Both the position numbers and the translations under genes were made by a program. Shown in pieces: positions 17,890 through 30,317 of a stretch of 64,000 bases of DNA (within the stretch, counting starts at the first letter, position 1; every line of letters begins with the position of its first letter). The notes below the pieces were generated by a model. The model saw nothing but the letters and a program-made list of their open reading frames with translations, was not told the origin of the DNA and searched no databases. Source of the stretch: Centroberyx gerrardi (Eukaryota; Chordata; Actinopteri; Beryciformes; Berycidae); the NCBI RefSeq assembly GCF_048128805.1, contig NC_136016.1, forward strand, positions 16,636,676-16,700,675. Reading direction: 5' to 3'.

Positions 17890-17904
17890 GGTGGGTGGGG
17901 GGGG
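17738..17904. repeat. Compound (TG)n/(GA)n microsatellite
   Basis: Long TG runs are interrupted by GAGCATG and a short (GA)n, and end in GGGT units and a G run. Confidence 0.95.
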
Positions 17905-18201
17905 GGCTACCTATGAAATAAACAGTTCCTTTTCGATCAAATTATTAGGAAATTCGCCATTTCGTCAACTCACAAAAACTTCCCTATGTGGTGAGAGATG
18001 TGGCGAGATTCAGCAACTTTGTTAACCGCTGTCACGCATAGCCCATGGGAAAATAAACATCATCACTGAATGAAGACCATAGCGATTCCTTCTGTCGATT
18101 GCTATAACTTTTCTATGGTGAAGGTTGATTATCTTGTGTAACATCTGATTTGCAATATATAGAATCTCTATATCATGCCAATAAATCACCCATTGAATTG
18201 A

Positions 18202-18203
<2 letters not shown>

Positions 18204-18270
<67 letters not shown>
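18204..18270. repeat. (CA)n-(GA)n microsatellite
   Basis: CA units pass directly into GA units about 230 bp upstream of the first coding exon of mmp25. A possible leader exon with donor AAAG|GTAAGC ends at 18349. Confidence 0.9.
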
Positions 18271-18505
18271 CGCTCTGATCGATCTGCCCAGCCTAGTCCC
18301 AAGAGGGCAGGAGGAAGCTTCACATGAGAAGAAGAAGAAGAAGACAAAGGTAAGCTGTGTTTCAACTATCTTGGCATCTTGGCTTTGGGAGAGTTTGAAT
18401 TATCTTGACTTTGGGAGGGTCGAGAGAGAAAGCGAGACATGTGATGATGTTTTGCAAAATAACAATAACGTTGAAAATGGTGCGCTTTGTTTGGCAGTGA
18501 TTGGA

Positions 18506-21500
18506 ATGGAGTTGGAGCTTCTGTCATGGATGGTTTTGACCGCAGTTACCTTACCGGGAAGTCCATCACCGATGCCTGACCAATACACTAGAGGGGTGGT
18601 AAGTAAAGTGGCAAATTCACGCTTTCCCCACTTCTGTAGGTCTATTTGTCCATTAACGGAAAACCACTGTAATATTGCCACAGGGACTTAAAATGTGTGT
18701 GGTTGGCCTGCTCAATAGTGAATTTATAGTGACCGTTTGTGTGATATTTTTACTGTGGAGTTTCACTTTGATATTTGTATGTTATCCCTCTACAAGTTAT
18801 TATAGGATTACTATAGGCTAGTTTTTTTTTTTCTACGAGAATCACAGTGTATGTTTTATAAGGGTGCTTAGCTTCCATAAAACCTGATTCTAGCTTGGTT
18901 TGGCTCCCTAAATTGTGAGGATAGTCGAGGATTATCCAGTCGTTGGTCATCACAATTCAAATAACCGCCATTAAACCTCTCTGGTTTTATGGTTGAAGCC
19001 TGATAAATGAGGAGTTTTTGTCATTTTTTTATAGTGGAGTTTAGGAATCAGATTTTTCCTCCTTTTTTCTTTAATATATGATGTTATTGTTCTTATTGTT
19101 GATTATCTTGTGTAACTTGCGAACCTGTCCTAAATTATTATTATTATTATTTTTAATATTCATATTATTATTAGCCTATAGTATGGCATGAAGGCTCCTA
19201 GAAATTTATGCCATAAAGATCTGTGCCAGCCTAAACAATTGGGTAAGTTTCATTACCCAAATGCGCAAAGGTGCAAAAAATGTGCGGTTTACCCTTTATT
19301 AAATCTCAGATTAAATCCCAACGCAGACAGATTTATCACCTTTCTTTCACAATAGGGCACCAAGCCGTATTTAATCACAGATGTAAAAAGAAGTGTGCAT
19401 CTGAAGCACCTCCATAAGTGGGTTTTGAAAATCACTTTTCAAACCTGTAAGCAGTTGGTCGAGGCATCTTCTGAGTGCATTCTGATTATTGATATATATA
19501 TATATTTTTTTAATTGATTATTTATTATTATTGATTATTTTACTAAAACAAGTGAAAAAATCTGCCACCTGAGTGAAATAACTTCACTTGTTCCTGATGC
19601 AACTTGTCTCCGAGAGTTTTACTGAATCACGTGGAGTGACATGCCTGATTTCAATATATTGTCATTTGTTACAAAAATATAATAATATATGATATATAAA
19701 AAAGTGACATGTTCGCAGCCATTGAGAGATTTCCTCCACTCTCTCTCTCTCGGTTGTTTTTGGAAAAGTAAGACTTGCTGTAAAGACTGCATAGCATCTT
19801 AAATGACCTGTTATGGTGAACATCTTTTGCAATGTAAAAGCCACAAAAAAACGGTTGGTACACACCTTCCTTTCCACTGCAACCAGAAGGGTGGAGGTGG
19901 TGGAGGAAGTCTTTCAAAATTAGTCTGAAGAAACAGATGCATTTGACACCATCCAAACTCTGTTCAGTGCTCTTGCAATTTTCCCAGAGCAGGTTACTTG
20001 CAATATGCAAATTGTCATACAGCCTTTCCCCCACTAAGCATCTCACTCAACTAGGACAGATCATAAAATATTGATTAGAAAAAAACGCTGACACAATGCA
20101 TAGTGCGTAAAGTGCTGGGTCTGACTGGAGAAAGAATAGAAGATGATCTGTGAAAGTGAGCAGGGTTGCTGTCGTTTGTCCCTAATCCTTAAGCAGGCGT
20201 GAATGCATGTAACAGATGAATTACAGCAGTATTGTCAGTGTCCAGACTTCATCAGGAGAGCAAACATCAGAAAATCGAATCTGACAAAAACAAAAACTGC
20301 TTATGTATCAATTCGGGAAATCACAGATGACAGAATTTCCTCTCATCTCCTTCTTTTCCATTCAGGATTGGTTGAGCAGATACGGTTACCTCCCTCCTCC
20401 TGACCCGCGCGTAAGCAAACTGCAGACCAAGGCGGGAATTGAGAGGGCCATCCGCGTCATGCAGAGATTCGGCGGGATCCAGGAAACCGGGACGCTTGGT
20501 AACGACCTCTAAACTTGACTCTGTGACTCCATTATATATTAAGTGAACAGGGTTAATCAGCTGCAAAAGCTTTCCCTTTGTAAAACGAGGACAGAAATAC
20601 ACCTGAATGACGAGACACTCTTTCTCTCTCTACTCTCTCTTTTTTTGCTCTTTCATTTCTTCATACTGTATTTTTTTTTTTTTACCTCTTCCAGACAGTG
20701 AAACTTTGAAACTCATGTCTACACCCCGATGCTCTCTCCCTGACATTGTTGGGAGTGAGGACATGCTGAAGAGGAGGAGGAGGAGGAAAAGATACGCCCT
20801 GTCAGGCCTTAAGTGGCAGAAGACAGACCTCACATGGAGGTGTGTTTCCTGTCTCATTACCCCTTTCCTCTATGAGTCATGACATTTATTGAATTTATCT
20901 TATTGATTCTTTAGAATGATGACATGATAGCTGTTGGTTGTCTGTAGTATGCTAGCTGACATTTGGTTTGCAGGTAGTGTGGTTCCTCTGGCTGTTTGTT
21001 AGTAGCATGGTTGCTGGTATATTTATTCTTTATAGTGTTCATATATTGGCTTGCTGATATAGTTTGGTTTCTGAACTGCTGAGTGGGTTGCCTGTTGTTG
21101 TTGTCAAAATCACACGTGAGTTTAGAAATGATTGAGTAATGTTGGGAACTAGAGATAAGTGTAGGTCCATGGGTGTAGGTTAGCTGTATTTGGTGTTGAG
21201 GTGTTGGTTCTGGGACGACAGAAATCACTGTTGAGCCTTCTGGAGGTGTCATGGGCCCAATTCAACCAAACATCTGTGATGGGAAGTGCCCACATGATAA
21301 CACCAGTGACACACACACACTCACACACTCAACCTGTAACATTTAGATTAGAAAGTGATACTTACATTTACATTTAAAACAAACCATATATAGGATAAGA
21401 AGTCACTTAAGTTGCAGAAATAATAACACTTTTACAGACTGGATCCCCAATCTTTTAGAAATATTGGATGAACTTCAGATTATTCATTCATTCATAAAAC

Positions 21501-24500
21501 AAATATATGCTCTGGCACTCATATAATGTAGGCCTAGCGAGGCTGATCATTAACAGACTCCTGTGTGCAGTCTCCACAGCTACCCGTCGCCCTCCCTCTC
21601 ATCCGCGCTTCCTTCCAACGTGGTGGACGGCGTCCTGACTCACGCCTTCAGAGCCTGGAGTGACGCGGCCCCCCTGCGTTTCCGTCGGCTTCAGAGTGAC
21701 AGGGGGGAGGCGGTGGCCGGAGGGGACATCAGAGTGTCTTTTACCCGCTCGCTGCACGACGACGGGTACCCTTTTGACGGGCGGGGTGGCACCCTGGCCC
21801 ACGCCTTCTTTCCCGGCAGGGATGAAGTGGCGGGTGACACGCACTTTGATGATGATGAGATCTGGAGCTACGGAGGTATTCGCTGATTGAAATCATGATG
21901 GATGGATGGGTGGATGATTGGATGGATGTGTGGGTGATGGCTGGAGAAACTGTTTTCGAGGTGTATCTGACAATCTGCCTGGCTTATATATAATCAGATA
22001 ACTAGCTACAGTATTCAAACAGATGCATAGAGAGCACTTGGCAAATTGAATTGAACTAATGTCTTCCCATTGATTGGTTTGGATAAAAGTTTGGACACAC
22101 CACATTTTTCTTTATTTTTACTATTTTTCACATTTTAGAATAATAGTAAAGACATCAAAACTATGAAATAACACAAATGGAATTATGCAGTGACCAAAAA
22201 AGTGTTAAACAAATCAAAACTATCTTATATTTTAGATTCTTTAAAGTAGCCGCCCTTTGCCTTGATGGAAAGGCAAAGGCTTTGGAAAGAAATTCACACA
22301 AAGGCATCAACTTCACTATTTATATTTGTCTAAGAAACACATTTCAAGCATTTAAGCATAAGCCTTTAGATAAAAATGGCTTTAAGATAATGAAAAACAT
22401 AGTGCATTCAATCAGGTGTGACCAAATTTTTGACTGGAAGTGTATATTCAATAACATCAATGGCAGCCAATCCAGTGACAGTCTTGCGCCACACTTTCCC
22501 AGGTGAGGGCAGCAGCACAGACTTGTTCACAGTTGCAGTGCACGAGTTTGGCCACGCTCTGGGCCTGTCCCACTCCTCCTCTGACCCGTCCATCATGAGG
22601 CCGTACTACCAGGGGCCCGTAGGAGACATTCCCAACTACCGTCTGCCTCTGGACGACAGGCAGGCCATTCAGGAGCTCTACGGTTAGTGACCCGCTGGAC
22701 CCACTGCGCTCTGGCTCAGGGGGCAAGGCTCCAACCCAAACTGATGTTCAAATCAGAGTCATGGTCGGATATACTGATATATTGTGTTTGTCATGTCTGT
22801 TTCTGTGTGTGTATGTTCCCCCCGCTGTTTGTCCACCAAAATATCTCGACATCAGTTTAAGCTAGAACCCGAAACAAAACAGTGAGGCAGTGGAATAAAA
22901 GTGAATTCATTAGTGGGACGTATAGATGCTTGCGTTTTGGTTGCTATACAGGATGTTGCACTCCTTCTACACTGCCTTTTCTTCTTGTTGTATACTGCTA
23001 AATCACACTACAAAAATAGAACCACCCACAAGAGACACAAACATTGATACAAAGACATGCAGGGCACATCAGGACATCACGTCAGAAATTCATCTGAGCA
23101 AAAATACCCTTGCAAGTTCATATAATGCCCATGAGAGAAAAGAAATGCCCCCAGTAATTAGGAGTACACTTTTTGCAGTTCACCCTGTCACATTTTTCAC
23201 ATTTTTTCGCCGAGTTGTACAATATTCACATGTGAATGCGACTACCGTCCCCTATGATTTGTGGCCAGACAATTTTTTCTAGTGTGTTCTGAGCAAGAAA
23301 AATGTAGCTGAATTTGATCAGAAAACAACCAAGTGAACAGCCTGTTTATGTGATGGTAGCCTATAATATCATTTAAAATAAAACAAATCTTAGTAGTACA
23401 AATTGAGTGTTTATTTCCCAGTATACAATGCAAATGTATTATTTCATTGTTCAATAAAATTGGCCCCCGACAAGGACCAAAATGCCCCCCAAAAAAATAA
23501 TTTCTTACCCTAATACACATGCATGTGAATGTGCACGTACACACATAAATGCGCACATGCTATCACAGACTCTGTGTACACTCTGTGAACACTTTGTTTC
23601 GGGAGGGTTTTCATCATACTGCTTCCTTCCGTTTCTTAAAAAAAGACAGTGGTTTGTATCCTGTCTCTCATATCCTCTTGGCTGCCAAGAAGCTGGACAA
23701 GTTGCACAAATTTCTCATGTATTGCCACCACCACCTCTCATCGCCTCATCAGCGCTGTCCTCTCTCACCCTTCCCTTCTCGTAGGTGTGAAGGGTGGCGG
23801 GCCAGTGCCACCGGGTGGCGATCCTGACCTCCCACGCCTGCCCAGTCCACCACCGCCGAGACCAACACAACAGTGAGTTGAGCTGGAGGACACACAGTGG
23901 TTAACGTTACATTCAAAAGATCAGCATTTATCATTTGCATTGGGAAAGATCCAGATAGTGTTCCACAAACGATTCAAATCGATGATCCCTTTTATTCAGC
24001 AGCACTCAATCACACTCACTGGCAAATGAATGGTGATACGTAAAGCCAGTGGGCAGCTACAGATATAAAACCTTCTCTCTGACAGGGTTTGTTCTTGTTG
24101 CACCCTCTGGTGAATTTCTACAGAACTACATCACATGAAAATCTTATTCCACCAAAGCTTTACTAACTAAACTTCTGCTGTCTCAGTTCTGACCCCTCAT
24201 TCCACGATCGCTGTCAGGGAGGCTTTGACGCAGTGGCCAATATCAGAGGAGAGGTCTTCTTTTTTAAAGGTAAGGAAAATAAGTGGGTGTATATGTTAAT
24301 TCCACTAGGGATGCACCGATACCTGGCTAAAATAAGGTAACAGTATTCCCACAAAACTAAAAATGTCCACACATAAATCCTTGTCCAGTGATCTCAAAGT
24401 AATGGCCCAAATTGGTACTCAAAACTGTAATACTTGGAATTGGTTTTGGCAGTGAAAAAGTGGTATTTGAGTATTATTGATACTGTTTCTGAATATACAA

Positions 24501-27500
24501 TTAAAGCTATAGAGTGACACATTGTGATCATATTGGTGTCAGTTGAATGCTCACTTACCTTTTCCTTTTAAAGGTGTGCACTTTTGGAGGACCAAGCGAG
24601 ACGGGTCTTTGATCTCACTCAGTCCGGCTCTGATTAAAAACTTCTGGATGGGTCTTCCTCCAGGAACTGATAAGGTCGATGCCGTGTATGAGAGGAAGAG
24701 CGACAGCTCCATCATCTTCTTTATTGGTGAGAGAGACTGCTGCACTGATGCACGGCCATGTCGTGAGTTTCAGTTTGGTGATGATGAAGTAGAGATTGTT
24801 CACACATCTTAGTATATAGGCCCTTTGTGTTGAAGGCAGTACTTTGGTGTAAATGTAAGCTTATTATTATACTAATGATTACAATATCAGGGATCTTACA
24901 CCCAGAAGGATTTCTTATACATTTAGATGCATGGTTTTAGCATTTAATTCTTTTAGACAGAGGGAGATAAGTGCGAGAGACAAATTAGAGAAAGTAAAGA
25001 GGGATACGAGTGGCATTTAAAAGGCCTATAAGGAAGACATATTGTGTGAATTTCCTCAATTTTACATCATCACAGCAGTTGAGTAACTTTATTCTTATGG
25101 ATTTCAGCCCAATAAATCAAAAATACAAACTTCCTCTTTTCTGCCTCTTTCAGAAATTGAAACTGAAATTTAATCTCTCTCTGCCTTCAAGGACTCTCAG
25201 ACTCACAGACATTTACAGGCACACATGCAACGGTTTCTCAGCAAAATGACTAGACTAACTCTGTATGCTGCTGTATGTTTTTGCGCATGTTTTAATTGCT
25301 TATATTGGTGTCATTGTTGTTGATGGTGAAGCTGAACGGACTCATATAATGTGGGCCCATCCAGCTTCTGCCTGTCTGTTTCAACATCACTGCTTTTATG
25401 ATGTTTTGTTTTGCCTTCTGTGAACTGCTTGCCTTCTTGTCTTGCCTCCCTGTTTTGTTTTGTTAGATTTATTTTTCGTCTCCTTTCCCCCAGTTCAACA
25501 TCTTGCCAGCATTGTAAAGAATCTGTTCTTAATTGGCTCTCCTGGTTAAATAAAGTTTAAATAAATAAAATAAAGATTAAAAAACACATTAAAAAAAAAG
25601 TCAACAATAAACCAGCATTTAATCACCTTAAACTATTAACCAATTAACCATTCATACCAACAGTGTTGAATCAGTTACTTTCCAGAATTTGTAAACGCTA
25701 TAAACCTGCACCAAGTCTTAGCATTGGGTTTTGTGTCTTCAGGATCTCAGTACTGGGTGTTCAGGGACACGGTGGCCATGCAGGGCTACCCGCGGCCGCT
25801 GGTCGACTGGGGCATGAGGACGAAGAGCGGCAGGCCGGTGGAGCGGCTGGACGCGGCCTTCGTCTGGGCCCACAACGGCAAGACCTACCTGTTCAGCGGA
25901 GAGGAGTACTGGAGGTTTGACGAGAGCCGCAAGGGCGAACAGGTGAGCAGGCAGCAGGAGCCGGGATACCCGCGAGAAACCAGCCGCTGGAAAGGACTTC
26001 CCACCCACCTGGATGACATCATCACCTGGGGGGAAGGTAATGTTGTGCTCAAAAGTCAAAACAACTGGGAGCTTTTTGACACCCACACTAGAGGCATAGA
26101 GGATGGGACAGTGTTGTCATGGCAGCCTAATGTGGCTTGTGACGACACACTCCTCCCCTCAGGTTACACACTTCACAGTCACCGGTTGACTTTGATGCGT
26201 TATCAAAGAAATAGAAAACCACTGGTGACAGTCAAGATCAAAAGGTCTTCTTGGGCATCATACTAATATACACAGTAAGAAAATCAGAAAACAAACAGTT
26301 GCAACCTGATTTGTTTGCTCTAGTTAGATCACAAGCCACACATATGCTAATTAGTGACAGCTGACAAATGGCCTTCTACTCAGATATGACTAAAATTCTA
26401 TCTATCTAAAATTAATGTGATTTATTGTTGTGATGAGGAATGGCTCCTCCTTTATGGATTTTTTTTTAATGATATATACAACTGGCTACAAGTTCTACAT
26501 GGCACAAACCTCCCAGCCTAGTAACATGACACCTTGTCATCCTGCCAAATGTCTCGGGTGACTACACACAGTGTAGATGACATTAGTTAGATGACACAGT
26601 GCAGTGGTTCTCAACAAGAACCAAAATACTCTTTCCAAACACTCACTAACTGGAATGATCTTAAATCACATTACACAATCACTTCTTGTAATTAAACCCA
26701 GAAAATACACTTTTATTCACTTAACTGAAGCTAGACACAAAACAAATCAAATAAAAACAAACAGAATCTTTGACAGTCCTGTCAATCAAGGGGAACTTGG
26801 AATCTTACTAACTTCATACATTGTGGTGTCACAACGAGGGCAGTGAATGCAGTGTGAGGTTATAATTCCAAGTGCACACAGCACAGAGGCATTTCACTTT
26901 TTGGCGCGATGGAGGTGACACACAAGACAAAAAGAGAGAGAAAGAGAGACAAGAGAAATAAATACATGGAGATCCAGCACAACACGGAGCCGGAGGATGC
27001 CCAGGTAAGCCCCGCCCACAGCACTGCGCGGCAGACCTACCTGGAATTCCCTGTGGAGAGGAAGACTGGGCTCCTGGACCCAGTCTCCAGCAGCGAGGAA
27101 CATCTGCTGCTGATAGAGGCAGAAAAACAGTTGAAGCTGGTTCTGGGCCTGGACTCTTCTGTCCAGAACAAGGAACAGACCCAGACCCAGACGAAATTGA
27201 GCAGGCAGGACTATAAGACGATGAGGGACGCAGATGAATATGTCAGGAAGATTCTGGACCTTGACTCTTCTGACCACACCCAGGTCCAGTTCATGTTCCT
27301 GGGCCTGGCCGAACAGGTCCAGGTCCAGGAACAGGTCCATAGGAAATGGAGCAGCCAGGAGCATCTGATGATGATAGAGGCAGAAGCATATTTTAAGCTG
27401 GCTCTGGGCCTGGACTCTTCTGCCGAGAAGCAGCAACAGACCCAGAGGAAATGGACCAGCCAGGAATACCAGTCTATGAGGGAGGCAGATGAACATCTTA

Positions 27501-30317
27501 AGGGGATTCTGGACCTGGACTCGTCTGCCCAGACCCAGCTCCAGTTCATGTTCCTGGGCTTGGCCGAACAGGCCCAAGTACAGGCTCAGGCCCAGGAAAA
27601 GGCCCAGGTCCATGCCCAGGAAAAGGCCCAGGAACAGGCCCAGGAACAGGCCAAGGAACAGGTCCAGGCCCAGGAACTGGCTCAGGCACAGGCCCAGGTC
27701 CATGCCCAGGAAAAGGCCCAGGAACAGGCCCAGGAACAGGCCCAGGAAAACGCCCAGGTCCAGGTCCATTCCCAGGAACAGGCCCAAATCCAGGCCCAGG
27801 AACAGGTCCGGGAAAAGGCCCAGGAAAAGGCCCAAGAACAGGTCCAGGAAAAGGCCCAGGTCCAGGTCCAGGCCCAGGAACTGGCTCAGGCACAGGCCCA
27901 GGCTGAAACCAGAATCACGGCTGCTCTGAAGCACACTGAGCAGAAGCTAGAGAGCTGCCTCCTCCAGCAGCAGGAGGAGAGGGCCGGTCTCCTCAGGGCC
28001 AAAACTGACAACGAGCAGGCCCTGGAGGAGAAAGAGCGAGAGTGGGCAAAGAGAAAAGCCTTCATGGCGGATAAGCTTGCTGTTCTGGAGATGGACCTCA
28101 ATGAACTTTTGGAGAAGAAGAAGAAAAAGAAGCGTAGCTTGCTGCGTAGAATCGCTGATGCCCTTACTCCAAAGCGTAAGGAGAAAAACAAGAAGAACAA
28201 GGAGGACAAGATGGAGTCAACTTCCAACTCAGACTCTAACAAATCCTCCAATTCTTCAATGTGAGCACATTAACACCTGTGCTCACACACCCAACCCCCC
28301 TCCATCCATTTCCAACCCCCCCCCCCTTACATCCCCCAAATTCCCACAAACCCTTTGTCTTGCATTCCTTCCAGTAAACGATATCAACAACGATATCTAA
28401 AATAATGTGCTGCCTGTATAGTTTTATTTCTGTAGAGATTTGTAAGTTCCACTACAGTCAATAGTGTACGTGTAACTAGACTATTGTTGTTTGTTTGTGT
28501 GGTTTTGCTATTTAAATGCTGTTAAAAACAGAGCCATCTCTTCTCTCTCTCCTAAATGATCAAACTCAGAAATGGAAGTGGAGCCTCCATGTTACTCTAC
28601 ATTTATCTCAACCTGGAGTCACATTGTGACCTTGGAATTGTAACGTTCCAGTTGACATTTTAGTCCAAAATAATTTACTCGTATAATGCAGCTCTAAAAG
28701 AAGTCTTAATATATTGCTGAAGTTTGATATAGATGGGTATATTAACTTTGCAGTAGGGGGGTTGAAGTTTGAAAATGTGACTCTGACACAGCCTTTAATC
28801 ACAACCAGTAGAAAATAATAAGAAAACAGGGAGGAAACTTAAATTCTTAAATTCCCAACATTATAAGCAACTAAATATTGAGGTTAAGGGTCAGAACCAC
28901 AATAAATATTACAAAATATCCCTGCGATCCCAGAATGATCATGTATTATTAAATGGCCCGTTGTAATCATGAAGAAGAAGAAGAAGAAGAAGAAGAAGAA
29001 GAAGAAGAAGAAGAAGAAAAAGAAGAAGAAAGATGGTGGTGATGATGATGAATACTCTTGCTTTATAGAAATGTCAGCTTAATTTGCATTAGCCTTCATT
29101 CCAAGTTTTTTCTTCCTCTCTGACAGTAGCTAAAGCAATGCAACTTTTCACTTCCGCAATTCACCAACTTCTCGTTCCACCAGTTCCGTGACAGAGCCAC
29201 TGTCTCTTCTGTGATTGGCTGTTCTCCTGCTACTGTATTCAGGAAGTTCATTGTCATACAAAGCCTTTTTCTATCAGTTCAGTCCATTTATCATTATTCA
29301 AATCCAACAGAAAAATAGACTACAAAGGCTGAACTTGAAATACACTTTCATCAACTATCAGCCGTCTGATTTCATTACCAAAAAATGAAATTGAAAATTC
29401 ACTGCAGGCGAAGATTGAATAGCCTGTCATAAATTAAGTACTGTACTTCAGTAGTTTTTCCATTTTATGAGACATTTCAGAGGGAAATATTGTACTTTTT
29501 CCACTACATTTATCTGACAGCTGTAGTTACTACTTACTCTGCAGAATACGGTTTTACATGCAAAACATATAATAAGCTCATAAAATATGTTGCATTGTTA
29601 GAGTTTAAACCTAGAACATTAAAATACTTCTTACAGGTTAACGCATCAATTTAACACTCTGAAAGAATGAGTACTTTTACTTTTCATACTTCAGTATATT
29701 TTACTGCTAATACTTCTATACTTTTACTGAAGTCAACTTTTGAATGCAGAACTTTTACTTTTACTGGAGTATTTTTCCATTATGGTTTTGATACTTTTAC
29801 TTGAGTAAAGGATTTGAGTACTTTTTCCACCACTGCACACTACTAATACAGCACCAATGGCATAAAGAGGGTTTGTGCACAGAACATGACATGATCAAGT
29901 AAATTTTACATGACTATGTTATTAGAAAATGTCAACATTGTAATGACAGGATTCTTAACATTTGATTACTTTCTGTGTTTTATCTTCATCCCTGGCTTAC
30001 AATGGGCTAATCTGTTGAAGAGACAAACTAAAGGATGAAAATAACACTGCTGTTGCTCTCTAGGAGAGGCGTACTTCTTCAAGGACAACTTCTATTGGGT
30101 GCTGAAGAGTGGCGGGATGGACCAAGATGACGTCACTCCTAAGTCCATCGCTGTGGATTGGCTCAAATGTCCGGCTCCTGCTTCGACCTGCGCTCCGGCC
30201 AATCCTCAACCAAAAGACTGCAGCTGTGGCTTGAATGGATCCTCTGCATTGCCCCGAAGCAGTTGGCTGCTCCTGTTGTCTGTTACATTGGTAATTAATG
30301 AGCTCATCAGAAAATAG
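18506..30317 (+). CDS. mmp25: Matrix metalloproteinase 25 (MT6-MMP), GPI-anchored
   Basis: This is a secreted zinc endopeptidase held on the cell surface by GPI, acting on extracellular matrix and pericellular proteins. Ten coding exons: 18506-18598, 20366-20498, 20695-20839, 21571-21875, 22503-22682, 23785-23872, 24187-24269, 24574-24726, 25743-26036, 30064-30317; 575 aa (human MMP25 is about 560). Signal peptide residues 1-19; propeptide with [12 protein letters not shown]; cysteine switch PRCSLPD (Cys88); furin site RRRRRKR ending at 108; mature start YALSG. The zinc site [11 protein letters not shown] is at 239-249, with Met-turn SIMRP. A Pro-rich hinge leads to the hemopexin domain, closed by Cys324 and Cys527. 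The tail has CSCGLNGSS and a hydrophobic end ([11 protein letters not shown]) fitting GPI transfer. PRCSLPD, YALSG and a GPI tail favour MMP25 over MMP17. The start at 18506 is chosen because it opens the signal peptide; an acceptor at 18497/18498 precedes it. Confidence 0.93.
22084..22443. mobile_element. Internally deleted Tc1-like transposon remnant in mmp25 intron 4
   Basis: The left end contains AAAGTTTGGACACACC followed by the AATAGTAAAGACATCAAAAC block seen in Tc1-like terminal inverted repeats of fish. The right end reads GGTGTGACCAAATTTTTGAC. The transposase interior is absent. The copy ends about 60 bp before mmp25 exon 5. Confidence 0.7.
24305..24490. mobile_element. hAT-like MITE fragment in mmp25 intron 7
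   Basis: The left end CTAGGGATGCACCGATACC matches the terminus of the element at 12326. The right end is not clear, so this is a partial copy. Confidence 0.5.
25430..25570 (+). mobile_element. LINE 3' end fragment in mmp25 intron 8
   Basis: The string AATCTGTTCTTAATTGGCTC...CCTGGTTAAATAAAGTTTAAATAAATAAA is like the 3' terminus of fish L2/Maui-type LINEs, including the short terminal repeat. Only the tail is present. Confidence 0.6.
26909..28264 (+). CDS. Uncharacterised repeat-rich coiled-coil ORF nested in the last mmp25 intron
   Basis: A single open frame of 451 codons lies in the intron between mmp25 exons 9 and 10, on the same strand. I do not recognise the family. Residues 1-20 are basic ([13 protein letters not shown]). 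Residues 62-218 hold four related units of about 40 aa, alternating A-B-A-B, each with (E/D)A(E/D)...L and ending LGLDSS or LDLDSS; each B unit is followed by [10 protein letters not shown]. Residues 219-330 are almost only Gln, Ala, Glu, Val and Lys, from GCCCAG-type hexamers. Residues 331-400 look like a coiled coil. The end is strongly basic ([22 protein letters not shown]) and Ser/Asn-rich. GATGCCCAG|GTAAGC at 27003/27004 is a usable donor, so the 5' part may be spliced. It may be a young or orphan gene. The central repeat is open on both strands, which weakens the case; expression is unknown. Confidence 0.5.
   Translation: MEVTHKTKRERKRDKRNKYMEIQHNTEPEDAQVSPAHSTARQTYLEFPVERKTGLLDPVSSSEEHLLLIEAEKQLKLVLGLDSSVQNKEQTQTQTKLSRQDYKTMRDADEYVRKILDLDSSDHTQVQFMFLGLAEQVQVQEQVHRKWSSQEHLMMIEAEAYFKLALGLDSSAEKQQQTQRKWTSQEYQSMREADEHLKGILDLDSSAQTQLQFMFLGLAEQAQVQAQAQEKAQVHAQEKAQEQAQEQAKEQVQAQELAQAQAQVHAQEKAQEQAQEQAQENAQVQVHSQEQAQIQAQEQVREKAQEKAQEQVQEKAQVQVQAQELAQAQAQAETRITAALKHTEQKLESCLLQQQEERAGLLRAKTDNEQALEEKEREWAKRKAFMADKLAVLEMDLNELLEKKKKKKRSLLRRIADALTPKRKEKNKKNKEDKMESTSNSDSNKSSNSSM
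28974..29033. repeat. (GAA)n trinucleotide repeat
   Basis: About 20 GAA/AAG units lie within the last intron of mmp25. Confidence 0.95.
29425..29840. repeat. Dispersed repeat in last mmp25 intron
   Basis: AAGTACTGTACTTCAGTAG at one end and GGATTTGAGTACTTTTTCCACCACTG at the other are the familiar ends of a common dispersed fish repeat rich in TACTTTTACT. It is non-coding. Confidence 0.6.

Larger units (their letters stand above)
11246..18240. other. Intergenic region between pax10 and mmp25
   Basis: It starts with the presumed 3' UTR of pax10, which has an A-rich tract at 11300-11320. The rest is AT-rich sequence and repeats: a hAT-like MITE, a LINE remnant, SINE-like copies, a (CAT)n run near 13503-13525, and large (TG)n blocks. 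I found no intact gene. Confidence 0.6.

Noticed and set aside
18371-18505. Upstream in-frame ATG for mmp25
   Set aside because: Starting at 18371 would bury the signal peptide 45 residues inside. A good acceptor at 18497 separates that segment from the coding exon.
25743-26266. Reading mmp25 exon 9 through to a stop at 26266
   Set aside because: The hemopexin fourth blade and the closing Cys would be missing. The donor GGGGAAG|GTAATG at 26036 joins in phase to the last exon.
26894-27934. 346-codon minus-strand frame opposite the nested mmp25-intron ORF
   Set aside because: It is a by-product of the hexamer repeat. It lacks the organised duplicated units and coiled coil seen on the plus strand. 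Kept only as a caveat.
28974-29033. (GAA)n run considered as a CRISPR-like or regulatory array
   Set aside because: It is a plain trinucleotide repeat in a vertebrate intron, with no spacers.
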